From IMG/VR virus record IMGVR_UViG_3300043449_001609, positions 1 through 64,000 of that record: a DNA stretch of 64,000 nucleotides, one strand, 5' to 3'. Positions 24,801 through 33,411 of the stretch are shown piece by piece. The translations under genes were made by a program, and so were the position numbers. Below the pieces are notes generated by a model. That model saw only the letters and a list, made by a program, of their open reading frames with translations. It had not been told where the DNA came from and made no database searches. The first letter of the stretch is position 1, and every line of letters begins with the position of its first letter. Origin of the DNA: a virus.

Positions 24801-27800
24801 GGCGCAGGAGCTGGCTGCGTTCGTGGAGCGTAATGGCCCGCGCGTGGAGTCACGGGTGCTTTCGGCAACTCCCGCAGATGGCCCAGCCCCATGGTCGGAC
24901 TACAAATCGTTGCATGGCGGCCATTTGTATGGGGTGCTTGCTGTGCACTACCCACACACCGCGGTTACGGAGCTTCCTGATGGGTGGATAGTGGAGCCGG
25001 CAGGTCACGACGCCGATAGTGGGACGGTTTTTTTCCATGTTCGTGATGAGAATGGCAGGTATGTGCCCGACACACTGGCCACCAGTCGGGAACTAGCTGT
25101 ACAGCAGGCGACAGAAAAAAGCAGTCTCCTATACCAATCTCCGCACTACAACGGGCGCGTGTTCTCGCGCAAACATGCGATACCAAATCTCATTGCCACG
25201 GCACGCGTGTCTGACATAGAAGCGGCCTCTGGTGAGACTGTGTTGGCAGCCCATGAGCTGCAGAGCGACTGGGGTGCTGACCTGATCGAGCAGGCAAAGC
25301 CCGAGACAACTTTGGAAGTCCTCCAGCGTAGACTTGATGAGGCCGCTGCCGCAAGAGACGCGGCATGGGAGGACTTTCATACACTCATAGCACCGTTTGT
25401 GCGAGACATTTCGACTGAGCTGGCGCTGGCGCTGGAGAAAGTACAACATACAGACCCTAACAGGTACGCAAAAGCTAAATTCGAAAGTAGGTTTTCGGGG
25501 ACCGCGGAAGACTACGCCGAGAAAATGCTCATGCCCGGCGATCCGACAACTACAATGCGGCTCGTTCGACAAGCGCTCACGGGTTTCCGCACAACGCTGG
25601 GGGAGTTCAGGCACGCCATAAATGATGAGCGCTACAGACGAGTTAGAAATGCGTTGGATAACTTGGAAGAATCCACCGCCTACGACGATCTACTCCGAGC
25701 GCAGGATCGTTACTTTGACGCCACCAATGCGCTTGATCGGTATGAGCTGGACGGCCCCGAGCAAAGAAACGTGGCTCCACCAGCACCACACGTAAACGAT
25801 ACTCGCACATGGACGGCGCTCATCCTCAAGAACATGTTGCGGCACGCAGTGGACAACGGCTACAACGGCATTGGCTGGGCGTCTGGCATGGATGTACACA
25901 TCATGTTCCCCACCGCGGAAGATGGTTCCAGCACGTTGCCGGGCATGAAGAAGTACTATGACGAAATAGCACCGTCCGTTGCCCGTGACGTGATGAAGAA
26001 GCTCGGCGGTGGGGAAGTGACCACCATAGAAACGAAAGCTGGACAGCGCATCCACTACATCCCGTTGACGGACAAGCTGCGCGACACCGTCTCCCGAGGC
26101 ATGCCGCTGTTCAGCAAGGCGCCCGCTGCGACGGCGCGAGCTAAGCCACTCCGCTCCATGACGTTCGATGATGACGTCGCTGGGGCCACGGCGCCGCAGG
26201 CAGCTGCCAGCACAATGCAGAAGTTCGGCAAGACGCTGCAGCAAGCATCGGACACAGTGCTTGGCCCGGAGCGCACGAACGCGCTTGACGGCCTGCTGCG
26301 TGGCACGGCGTCCGACGTCGCCAAGAACGCCACACTGGGTGCGCTGCCTCTGCATGCACTGGCTGACTGGATCAAGACGCGCGCCGGACGTGTGGTAACT
26401 GAGCAGACGCGCGCACTGGCTGACGCTGCGGCACGATTCCTTGATCTTGAGCGCTTGCGTAACGGTGCGTACAAGGAGGCTGATGCCGACGTCGGTGCGA
26501 TCTACAAGGCGACGGAAACGTGGCGGCGCGCGAACCCGAACAAGATTTCGGCATTCAACGAAGTTGTGTTCCGTGGTTCGGATGCCAAGATAGATTTCCG
26601 TTTCGGTGAGCCGCACTACGCCGAGCGGGTGGCTGCAGCCAAGAGCGAAGACGCGCGCGCCGCGGCCGTGGAGAAGCTGAACGCATACCGGGCGCTGAAG
26701 CCGCTGTACGACAGTCTCGGCAAGGACGGCCAAGCCACGTACGCCAAGATGCGTGCGACGTACGACCGCCTGTACTACGACGTGGTCGAGCAGATCAGGC
26801 ACAAGGTGCAGTCAATCAGCGGTGACGGCGAACTCGCTACGTCCGTGCACAACGTGTTCCATAGAAAGTTGATCGAGAGCGGTGGCCTTGAAGGTTACGC
26901 ACCGTTCCTGCGTGAAGGCGACTACATCCTGAAGTACGACATCCGTGAGCCCGGCAAAGAAGGTACGGTGCCTGTGGTGCGGTTCTTCAAGAGCAAGCTG
27001 GAGCGCAGTCGCTTCATTGAGGGCATCGAGAAAGTTGATCCGGGGCTGGTGCAGGGGTCGATCCAGATGCCCGCCAAGGTGTCGCGAGAGACGTTCCGCG
27101 GTGCGCCGCCGAATTCGTTCATGGGGCAGCTCATGACGGTGCTGAGCGACAACGGTGTGCAGGGTGAGACGCTGGACGAAATCATGCGGCTGGCTGTGTC
27201 CCTGTCCCCGGAAGGTTCGCTCGCGCGGATGCTCCAGCACCGTAAGGGCACGCGCGGCTACGTCGAGGATGCGTTCTGGGCGTTCGAAAAGAATGCGCTC
27301 TCCTTGCGCAAGAAAGCGTTGAACCTGCGCTTCGCTGCCGACTTCTCCGACACACTGCGCAAGGTGAAGGACGCCGAGAAGCTGGCGGGTCCGGATGAAG
27401 TGTTGGTACGCCACGCACAAGAGCTGGAGAAGCGACTGCAGTTTGCGATGAACCCGACGCTGCCCACGTGGTCGCACCTCGCGCGCACCGCGACATACGC
27501 ATGGACGCTGGGGCTCAACGTATCCTCCGCCATGATCGACATGGCAGCGATCCCCATGGTGTTCTACCCGTATCTGCTTGCCAACTACGGCAGCTCGGCT
27601 ACCGCGGCGCTGAGCGACGCCACCAAGGTGTTCTTCGGCAGTGGGCGCACGCACCGGGTGGAGTCGTACCTGACTGCTGGCTTGGAAGGTGACGCTCTGA
27701 AGGAGGCGAAGAAAGCAGCCGGGCTCACGGGGCGCGACATCTCGGAGCTCAAGGGATACTACTCGATCACCAACTACGACTTCTCCAAGATCACGGACCC

Positions 27801-29091
27801 GCGCATCAAGCGGCTGGAGACGCTGGCGAAAATCGCCAACGACCATGGGCAGGTGATCCGGTTCTCCATGTACGACGACAAGGACGCGTTGCAGGAGGGC
27901 AGCACGCTCGCCAAGGTGAACGCGTGGCAGGGGCTGATGATGCAGCTGAGCGAGCGCACGCGCCGCGAGATTGGCATGACCGCGCACTATAACCTCGCAC
28001 TGGACAAGATCGAGCGCGCCACGGGGCGCCCGGCGACCGCCGCCGAGCAGCAGCAGGCAGCGCGGAACGCTGTGGACTTCATCGAGAACACCAGCGGTGG
28101 CCTGTCCAGCATCGCCTCTCCACGATGGTCGCAGTCGTCTCTTGGCAGCGTGGCGTTCCTGTACAAGAAGTACGGCCTCACCATGTACTACCACCAGTTC
28201 AAGATGCTGCGGGAGCTGCTGGCGTCCGAGTCCGATCCGGCGACGCGCGCGGCAGCGAAGCGGCAGTTCTTCACCACCATGGTCACGTCGGCCCTCTTTG
28301 CTGGTGTGCGTGGGATGCCCATGGTCGGCATCGTGGCGGCGCTCTGGAACGCGTTCAAGGACGAGGAAGACGACGACTTCAACACCATGCTGTCGAAGAA
28401 CATCGGCTGGGGCGCTACGGGTCCGATCAACGCGCTGCTCAACACTGAGGTGTCGGCTCGGGTGAGCTTGACCAACCTGCTCGTGCGCGACCTGCCCGGC
28501 AACGAGAACCGGAGCACGGCGGACATCTTCGCACTGGTGCTGGGCGGGCCTGCGTGGGGCACTGCAGATCGCGTGATGCGGGGCGTGGGGCTCATCAACC
28601 AAGGCAACATGGAGCGTGGGCTGGAGACGCTGCTGCCGGCCTCTGTGGCGAACGTCATGAAGTCGGTGCGGTACTACGCCGAGGGCACCACCAACCTGAA
28701 GGGCGATCCGATTACCAAGGACGTGTCGTTCTTCAACGCAGTGGGACAGGCAATCGGCTTCGCGCCGGCGGACTACATCGCCGCGCAGGAGCGCGCCACG
28801 ATCCTCAAGGCAGGCGACGACGCCATGCGCGCTGCGCGCGGCAAGCTGATGCAGCGCCTGTGGATTGCCAGCCGTGCCAGCGATGCCGAGGAAGTGCGTT
28901 CGATCATGCAGGACGTGCAGGAGTTCAACAAGCGGTATCCGTACTCGGCCATCACCGGGGACACGATCATGCGCTCGCGCTCCCAGCACATGCGCGCCCT
29001 GAAGGACATGATCTACAGCAGGATTCCGGATGCGTCGCGGCGGGCGTTCTGGCTGTCTCAGCTGCGGGAGCAGGGTGCCGACGACTTCTAG
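21895..29091 (+). CDS. Giant polyvalent internal virion protein
   Basis: 2398 residues, AAGGAG upstream. The N-terminus (MPYMFPLPNGQYVNVTDDTP, then PPDVVEARLR) is a standard opening of such proteins. A hydrophobic Gly/Ala-rich stretch lies near 120-180. A zincin-like motif HEIAVH at residues 779-784 lies in RGLMLHEIAVHALRVGRDSD. From ~1090 there is a toxin/LPD-like region (AHELQSDWGADLIEQAK, NGYNGIGWASGMDVHIMFPT). The C-terminal ~900 residues are helical with long coiled-coil-like stretches (AAKSEDARAAAVEKLNAYR, TRAAAKRQFFTTMVTSALFA). Such multi-domain proteins are packaged and ejected into the host. Family assignment is by pattern and size; each domain's activity is inferred. Confidence 0.8.
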   Translation: MPYMFPLPNGQYVNVTDDTPPDVVEARLRKEAPQLFAGLEVEQPAPDYGLLEAFGKGVKRGTRQMASAFGDVIPAMAANALGADEYAKQQMDEAAASREAIQKEVPAQVPSYRDVDGVRSGAIYALEAAGEAVPSMLGALLPGGIAGSIAKRGVLAAAEKGALSLGAKELATLAAKKQMTGQLVGAYLGSYAQNAPEIFQNIYDRTGDMRPGVAMLASTVSAALDTVVPAKVLHGMNAPVRAEVVKQLLQKSGTHPVLAGLAKGLLAGAAEEGITEAAQEGVSIAAERFVEGNDSLWTSDEWHRVIDSGLKGAAGGAGFGALGGGAEAYRVKTEAERVDQPPPPAPFTGKQLGWMGEDDAGAADFGPVFTGGPTDGEPPAGGMREHELPDAENLRTFDMSQEAERAGAPLHQFGDVFPPPETKEAPATPSATRLGWIGEADEGAPAADFGSVVDMANQPEFYNTVNKFPAVVPPTTDFVGTDTGDVSASADEASAAALERQYRPRPLDIPTVSAPRPITLEDVAATGVAYPGRDRWFAENVVGKTQDELRQLVFNKPELLPTQGQELSEKQRAKNVKLNPRAQVISALLGKPLVAEDAPAQVGKAIAEAVPNRPGWLQSYADDLTTRVTPLLPNGSALKAALQVERTAIRRSKASDDAKQAKLAMVDAIQQKGNAYRQQMRKQPKQTPLKSQGDSTTTGHTADELNSRLDSIFGAGFMDKLFGTGRFHVGSAEQVGAATQEDTGNTRGMYDRRTGITHLIADNIPKALTDNQLRGLMLHEIAVHALRVGRDSDGWQFLMSELQRLHKLGNKDVVEAHERAAAAGTEDADLWEEVAAYLVQNKPKASITRRILTWFKDQVNKVLSAFGRDRLSLTPDDITAMAQSAFARAPRELSKAVVPGEGVIPSERAPIWYSQLKRVMEQQGETERSGNEWIQWLNGNLSKLGVKKVEVEASGITDFLALLGKKKTSAQELAAFVERNGPRVESRVLSATPADGPAPWSDYKSLHGGHLYGVLAVHYPHTAVTELPDGWIVEPAGHDADSGTVFFHVRDENGRYVPDTLATSRELAVQQATEKSSLLYQSPHYNGRVFSRKHAIPNLIATARVSDIEAASGETVLAAHELQSDWGADLIEQAKPETTLEVLQRRLDEAAAARDAAWEDFHTLIAPFVRDISTELALALEKVQHTDPNRYAKAKFESRFSGTAEDYAEKMLMPGDPTTTMRLVRQALTGFRTTLGEFRHAINDERYRRVRNALDNLEESTAYDDLLRAQDRYFDATNALDRYELDGPEQRNVAPPAPHVNDTRTWTALILKNMLRHAVDNGYNGIGWASGMDVHIMFPTAEDGSSTLPGMKKYYDEIAPSVARDVMKKLGGGEVTTIETKAGQRIHYIPLTDKLRDTVSRGMPLFSKAPAATARAKPLRSMTFDDDVAGATAPQAAASTMQKFGKTLQQASDTVLGPERTNALDGLLRGTASDVAKNATLGALPLHALADWIKTRAGRVVTEQTRALADAAARFLDLERLRNGAYKEADADVGAIYKATETWRRANPNKISAFNEVVFRGSDAKIDFRFGEPHYAERVAAAKSEDARAAAVEKLNAYRALKPLYDSLGKDGQATYAKMRATYDRLYYDVVEQIRHKVQSISGDGELATSVHNVFHRKLIESGGLEGYAPFLREGDYILKYDIREPGKEGTVPVVRFFKSKLERSRFIEGIEKVDPGLVQGSIQMPAKVSRETFRGAPPNSFMGQLMTVLSDNGVQGETLDEIMRLAVSLSPEGSLARMLQHRKGTRGYVEDAFWAFEKNALSLRKKALNLRFAADFSDTLRKVKDAEKLAGPDEVLVRHAQELEKRLQFAMNPTLPTWSHLARTATYAWTLGLNVSSAMIDMAAIPMVFYPYLLANYGSSATAALSDATKVFFGSGRTHRVESYLTAGLEGDALKEAKKAAGLTGRDISELKGYYSITNYDFSKITDPRIKRLETLAKIANDHGQVIRFSMYDDKDALQEGSTLAKVNAWQGLMMQLSERTRREIGMTAHYNLALDKIERATGRPATAAEQQQAARNAVDFIENTSGGLSSIASPRWSQSSLGSVAFLYKKYGLTMYYHQFKMLRELLASESDPATRAAAKRQFFTTMVTSALFAGVRGMPMVGIVAALWNAFKDEEDDDFNTMLSKNIGWGATGPINALLNTEVSARVSLTNLLVRDLPGNENRSTADIFALVLGGPAWGTADRVMRGVGLINQGNMERGLETLLPASVANVMKSVRYYAEGTTNLKGDPITKDVSFFNAVGQAIGFAPADYIAAQERATILKAGDDAMRAARGKLMQRLWIASRASDAEEVRSIMQDVQEFNKRYPYSAITGDTIMRSRSQHMRALKDMIYSRIPDASRRAFWLSQLREQGADDF

Positions 29092-29093
29092 AA

Positions 29094-29119
29094 AAAAGAA
29101 CCCCCGCACGGGGCGGGGG
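29094..29119 (-). terminator. Intrinsic terminator, minus-strand direction
   Basis: Stem CCCCCGC/GCGGGGG (29101-29107 with 29113-29119) with the 5-nt loop ACGGG. Read on the minus strand it is followed by TTCTTTTTTC, a good U-tract; on the plus strand it is preceded by the A-run and followed by CAACAAC, so it favours leftward transcripts. It sits ~60 nt beyond the primase-helicase stop at the convergence of late (+) and early (-) genes. Confidence 0.8.
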
Positions 29120-29181
29120 CAACAACTTGAGAGGACTTGAACGACGCCGACCAAAGCGTCACGTGCATTATACCGCCCGGC

Positions 29182-32016
29182 TCAGCTGTCTGCAACCTCC
29201 CCGGCGGCAGCGTCCAGCGGCTTCTGCATCTCCGGTGTAAACCACCCTTCCCCGCTAACCTTGAGTGCCAGCGTGGGCGGCATGTCGATCTTCGTGCCCT
29301 TGCCCAGCCTGCACCGAACAAGCGTGCCATTGGCCGGCGCGCGCTGCATCTCCTTGACCAGCCATCCGTAGTTGATCTGCCGGGACACGCACCAGTTCTT
29401 GAGTGGCGTGGGCAGGATGTACCACATGTTGGTGTCCGTCTCGTGCCGGCCCCGGATGTCTCCGCGCGGCACTGCGTCCACTATGGACGCGTCATGGCGT
29501 CGCCTGTCGTCGGTACTGCGCAGGCGCAGGAAGTTGCTGTACGTGGCGTTCAGGTACTCCATCAGCAGGTCGGGTGCCGATAGATCATCGTCGTTGATCC
29601 GCTTGCGCTCCTGTATCAGCGCTCGGATTATCCACGCCTGCAGCGCTTCCAGATCGTAGCTGACCAGTCCGAGGTGCTTGGCGATCTTGAGTGCCGTCAG
29701 TACGCAGGCTGCTTGCACGGACCAGTGGCGGTTCTCGGCGGTGAGTCCGGCGGCCTCGTCAATGTCTTGCTGAATGGCAGCCACAGCAGCCTGCACATCC
29801 TCCACGTGCTCCATGACATACGCCAGAAAGATCGGCCCCGCGTGCCCGTAGTTGGCCTTGAGCGCGCGGCTGAACACGTCCGTTTCGTGCTTGTTCTTGA
29901 ACAGCATGCGGTGCGCTGTCACTTCGATGACACGCTGCGCTTCCGCCTTCGGCACAGCCTTGTACTCGGATATGCGCTCAAGCAAGCTGGTGTTGCCGGT
30001 GGTGACTGCGATCAGCGCCCATGGCTTACCCCGCGTGCGCTCGACGTTCATGCTGCCTGCCATGCGGTTGCGCTGCATGCCGCTGGGTATCTGGTAGATA
30101 ATGTCGCTCGCTTCGTTGGGCTTCACGTTGGTCATCTCGTCCAGATACAGCGGCAGGTCTTTGTACACTTCCGCACGCAGCATCTTGGAGTTGTTCGTGT
30201 CCTGCTCGATCAGCACATACTGATCCGGGTCTGCCCACACCGATGCACCAGCCCACATCGCTGACGTCTTGCCAAGGCCGGAGTCTTTGCTGTGGAAGTG
30301 GAACAGGCTGCCGCGGATGGGCGTGAGTCGTGTGAGCACCGAACCGAACCCGGTGCCGACGATGTATTGGTGGGCTTCGAAGTCCGGCCGGTTGTAGAAG
30401 TTGACGGTGTCCTTCCAATCTTGCAGCGTTCCTTTCGGAACGAAGATGGGGAACAACTTCACCGTTGTCGGCGCCGGCGGGTTCGCGACTGTTCCCTTGA
30501 CGGTGTACACCTTGTCTCCCAGAGCGAACCCCGTGAAGGTGTCATCCGTCCAGCCGAACTGTCTGTGTGTAAATGCAGCTGATGTTGTGTACTCCATTTT
30601 AGTCGTCCACTTGATGAGGTAGTCCATGATGAGGTCGACCTTCGGCTCCAGCACACCGTGCTTGGCCATGATCTTCCTCAGTTCTTCTTTCGTCGCCACG
30701 GTGGTTGTGGGCACCGTGATTTCCCGAACACCATCGCGCGGCATGTGCACGCGCACGATGATCGCATCTCCCACATCCTCGTCGTTGATCCGGTTCACAA
30801 CGTACATGTCGTTGCGATATACGCAGACGTCCATGGGGTCGCCGGCCTTGTCCTGCGTACGAAGGTACACGCCGCCGTTCTTGCCGCGGAAGTAGGGTGC
30901 AGGGTACTGCGGCACTTCCAACGTCACGGATTCCGCGTCTTCCCACTGCGCGCGCTTGGTGGGTTCCTTCACGGTCACCACGTTATCTTCCGGCTCCGCT
31001 TCGATCACTTCTTTCCCAAGCTGTATGGGAGATGTGATCCTGCCCTTGTGCGGGCAGCCTTCGCAGCGCTCGGCGTTCAACGTCGCAAACGAACTGCAGT
31101 GGTACGGACCTTTCGTGAGCTGTGCCTTTTCGGCCGTCTCGGCTGGGTTGTAGTTGGGGTGCTTCTCGGAAATCTTGTGTATCGCCTTGTCGGCGTCAAC
31201 ACAGTGCGCTGCGATAGACAGCGCAGCTCGCCACAGGGGCTCGTCAACTTCGTCTTGGTGCGTCGCCGCAAACGTCAGCTGGCTGCACCCGGTGCCCTTG
31301 GCACACTTCTGCATGATGGTGCGAAAGCGGCTCGTCATGTTGCCCAGCAACGCGTCCATGAGTGGATCGCTCGGCAGACTTATCGCTGCAGGCACAGGAG
31401 TCTTGATGACAGGCACCAGCTCGCGCACGCGCGCAACAGATAACAGCTGGCCGCCGGGCACTACCACACGCACCGGACGCGGCGTGCCGTCCTTCATGTT
31501 CTCACTGCCGGGCACACGCAGTACGCGCGCACTGTCAGCTGTTACAACAGGGTCGATAGCAAACCCATTCGACAGGCAGAGCTCACGGAAGCCGTCAGCA
31601 AGCGGCTGCCACTCTCGTCTCGGCAGTGCGTCTTCCAACGGCCAGTACGCGTGGATGCCGCGCCCGGAGTTCACCACGATGGGTTTGGGCAGCTTGTGTT
31701 GCTTGCAGAATGCGCGCAGCGCCGTGACCGCGTGGGGCTGGTCGACAAATGGCTTGCCTACCCCACAGTCCAGATCGACGAACAGGGACCGCAGCGCCTC
31801 GACGTTATCGGCCTTGCGCCCCTTCGGATCGACAAACGTGGCGAGCGCAAAATAGACATCACACCCTTCGCCGGCGCGCTGCATGGCAGCATCGACCAGC
31901 TGTGGGATGGTCTTATGAAACGTCTGCACAGGTTGCTGGCTAGACGCGCGCGTAGCGAACAGGCAGTAGTAGCCCGTGTCGCTCAAAACTATACGCAGAA
32001 ACTCGTCTGTGGTCAT
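29182..32016 (-). CDS. Primase-helicase: AEP-type primase plus SF3-like helicase
   Basis: 944 residues. The N-terminal ~200 residues hold RSLFVDLDCG (D81, D83) and VVNSGRGIHAYWPL (H122), the DxD and G-R-G-x-H motifs of archaeo-eukaryotic-type/RepB-like primases. A Cys cluster (C238, C244, C307, C318, C321) could bind zinc. The C-terminal half has Walker A SKDSGLGKTS (577-585), DLPLYLDEMTN as Walker B, and a sensor-like VTTGN, matching the DUF927/SF3 group that unwinds DNA. Combined enzyme for priming and fork opening. It is the last gene of the replication operon. Weak SD (GGTATGG). Confidence 0.88.
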   Translation of the reverse strand: MTTDEFLRIVLSDTGYYCLFATRASSQQPVQTFHKTIPQLVDAAMQRAGEGCDVYFALATFVDPKGRKADNVEALRSLFVDLDCGVGKPFVDQPHAVTALRAFCKQHKLPKPIVVNSGRGIHAYWPLEDALPRREWQPLADGFRELCLSNGFAIDPVVTADSARVLRVPGSENMKDGTPRPVRVVVPGGQLLSVARVRELVPVIKTPVPAAISLPSDPLMDALLGNMTSRFRTIMQKCAKGTGCSQLTFAATHQDEVDEPLWRAALSIAAHCVDADKAIHKISEKHPNYNPAETAEKAQLTKGPYHCSSFATLNAERCEGCPHKGRITSPIQLGKEVIEAEPEDNVVTVKEPTKRAQWEDAESVTLEVPQYPAPYFRGKNGGVYLRTQDKAGDPMDVCVYRNDMYVVNRINDEDVGDAIIVRVHMPRDGVREITVPTTTVATKEELRKIMAKHGVLEPKVDLIMDYLIKWTTKMEYTTSAAFTHRQFGWTDDTFTGFALGDKVYTVKGTVANPPAPTTVKLFPIFVPKGTLQDWKDTVNFYNRPDFEAHQYIVGTGFGSVLTRLTPIRGSLFHFHSKDSGLGKTSAMWAGASVWADPDQYVLIEQDTNNSKMLRAEVYKDLPLYLDEMTNVKPNEASDIIYQIPSGMQRNRMAGSMNVERTRGKPWALIAVTTGNTSLLERISEYKAVPKAEAQRVIEVTAHRMLFKNKHETDVFSRALKANYGHAGPIFLAYVMEHVEDVQAAVAAIQQDIDEAAGLTAENRHWSVQAACVLTALKIAKHLGLVSYDLEALQAWIIRALIQERKRINDDDLSAPDLLMEYLNATYSNFLRLRSTDDRRRHDASIVDAVPRGDIRGRHETDTNMWYILPTPLKNWCVSRQINYGWLVKEMQRAPANGTLVRCRLGKGTKIDMPPTLALKVSGEGWFTPEMQKPLDAAAGEVADS

Positions 32017-32040
32017 GCGCCATACCAGAGCAAAGCGGGG

Positions 32041-32063
32041 AAAAAGAAGGGCCTTGCGGCCCC
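32041..32063 (-). terminator. Intrinsic terminator after SSB-like gene
   Basis: Hairpin GGGCC-TTGC-GGCCC at 32049-32062; on the minus strand it is followed by TTCTTTTT. It lies 25 nt downstream of the SSB-like stop and before the primase start, so it would attenuate transcription into the primase-helicase gene, lowering its level relative to the SSB-like protein. Confidence 0.7.
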
Positions 32064-32086
32064 TCTCACGTCAACACACGATGGTG

Positions 32087-33112
32087 TTACTCGTCATCCC
32101 ACTCGTCCAGCATGCTGCCCAAGTCCTTGACAGGAGCCGCAGGCTCCGGCGCCTTCGTTTGCTCCCGGCGCTTCGGCTCGGCAACGGGCTCCGTGGCAGG
32201 CTCGGCGCTACCAAAGCCTTTCGCACCCTTCGGACGGCCACGCGTCTTGACAGCTGCCGGTGCCGGCGTAGGTGCGGGCGCTTCTTCGTCGTCGCCTTCC
32301 TCGTCGTCAGCTGCCGGCTCCGGCGCAGGGGCGGGCTTGGACTTGGCGCCGCCGAACAGATCGGCCTTTTCCTTCTTCTCGGCTTTCTTCTCCGTGCGAT
32401 CTGCTTGCGCTACCGTAAAGGTGATGGCGTTCAGCGCTTCCGGGCTGTCTTTGTGCTCGATAACCGCACGCAGCTCGTCTTCGTCCAGCGGGCGCACCGG
32501 GCTGAAGGTCAGCATCGGGGTCGTGGAGTCGACGTCCATCGTCATGCGCGTGACCACGCTGATGATGTGCGTGTTGTGTGCCTTCAGCAGACGGGCGTAC
32601 CCCTGCATGGACATCTTGTTCTTGTCGCCACCAAATAGCGACGTCGCCGGCAGCTGCATCTGGTACACCGGGCCATCTTCAATAGCGCCGTCCAGCACGA
32701 CAGCCACACGTTGCGAGAAGCGGCACGCACGGCTTTCGCCTTGGCCAGACCCCTTGATGTTCTGCGGGCAGTCCATGCAGCGGCTGGCTTGGCGCTGATC
32801 CTCCGGCACATCATCGGCAGGCACTTGCGTGTCGCGCGACCAGCAGGTCGGTGCGGACGACTCGCCCTCCACGTACGGGCCGTCGTAGAAGTGTCGGGAC
32901 ATGGTTGCCGCCGCAACAATCACCACGTCCAGCTCGCTCTCTTTCGATACGCGCACTTCTTCGCCGTTGATGACTTCGCGGAATCGACCACCGCGGATCG
33001 AGATGCGGTTACCTCCACCGCCGCCCGCCAGTGTGCCGGTGATGTTATCTTCGATACCCTCAAGCAGTTTGAGAGCTGGGTTCTTCTTGAACAATGCAAG
33101 ATCGGTACTCAT
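32087..33112 (-). CDS. Candidate single-stranded-DNA-binding protein
   Basis: 341 residues. The first ~230 form a compact domain with strands (GGGGGNRISIRGGRFREVIN...VVIVAAATMSRHFY) and Cys spacing C...CMDCPQN...C that may bind zinc. Residues ~230-341 are disordered: Lys/Ala/Pro/Glu-rich ending in the acidic aromatic peptide MLDEWDDE, the type of tail SSBs use to bind polymerase and helicase partners. It starts in an ATGA overlap with the HTH gene and lies upstream of the primase-helicase. SSB role is an inference; no OB-fold proof. Confidence 0.55.
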   Translation of the reverse strand: MSTDLALFKKNPALKLLEGIEDNITGTLAGGGGGNRISIRGGRFREVINGEEVRVSKESELDVVIVAAATMSRHFYDGPYVEGESSAPTCWSRDTQVPADDVPEDQRQASRCMDCPQNIKGSGQGESRACRFSQRVAVVLDGAIEDGPVYQMQLPATSLFGGDKNKMSMQGYARLLKAHNTHIISVVTRMTMDVDSTTPMLTFSPVRPLDEDELRAVIEHKDSPEALNAITFTVAQADRTEKKAEKKEKADLFGGAKSKPAPAPEPAADDEEGDDEEAPAPTPAPAAVKTRGRPKGAKGFGSAEPATEPVAEPKRREQTKAPEPAAPVKDLGSMLDEWDDE

Positions 33113-33408
33113 TCAGAGTCTCCTTCAGTTGGGAAAATATCTTCCAGTCGAAACGGCCGGTGCTCCGGTGCGGGCACAGGCTCCTCCAGTTGCAGCGGTA
33201 GCTGCTCCTCATCCACGGCCGCTACGCGAGGCTGCGGCCTGAACGCTATCAGCAGGGCTTCCATATCGAAGCGATACGTCTGCCCTATCTTGCAGTAGCA
33301 GTGCGCAGGGACAAGCCCACGGCGCAGCCAATACCGCACGGTTCCTACAGTCACATCCAGCTGCGTCGCCACCGCGTCAATGCGAACCCAGCGCGGGTCA
33401 TCGCTCAT
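33109..33408 (-). CDS. Helix-turn-helix DNA-binding protein (MerR/excisionase-like)
   Basis: 99 residues; AGGGGG 7 nt upstream. RIDAVATQLDVTVGTVRYWLR is a helix-turn-helix of HTH_17/MerR type, followed by the wing-like YRFDMEALLIAF. The rest (Pro/Glu-rich, LQLEEPVPAPEHRPFRLED) is probably a flexible acidic tail. It is next to the SSB-like gene and upstream of the primase; possible roles are regulator of this operon or replication initiator accessory. Confidence 0.7.
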   Translation of the reverse strand: MSDDPRWVRIDAVATQLDVTVGTVRYWLRRGLVPAHCYCKIGQTYRFDMEALLIAFRPQPRVAAVDEEQLPLQLEEPVPAPEHRPFRLEDIFPTEGDSE

Positions 33409-33411
33409 GGG

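Noticed and set aside
29094-29119. Terminator for the plus-strand tail operon
   Set aside because: The hairpin is right after the giant gene, but the plus strand has no U-tract after the stem; only the minus strand does.
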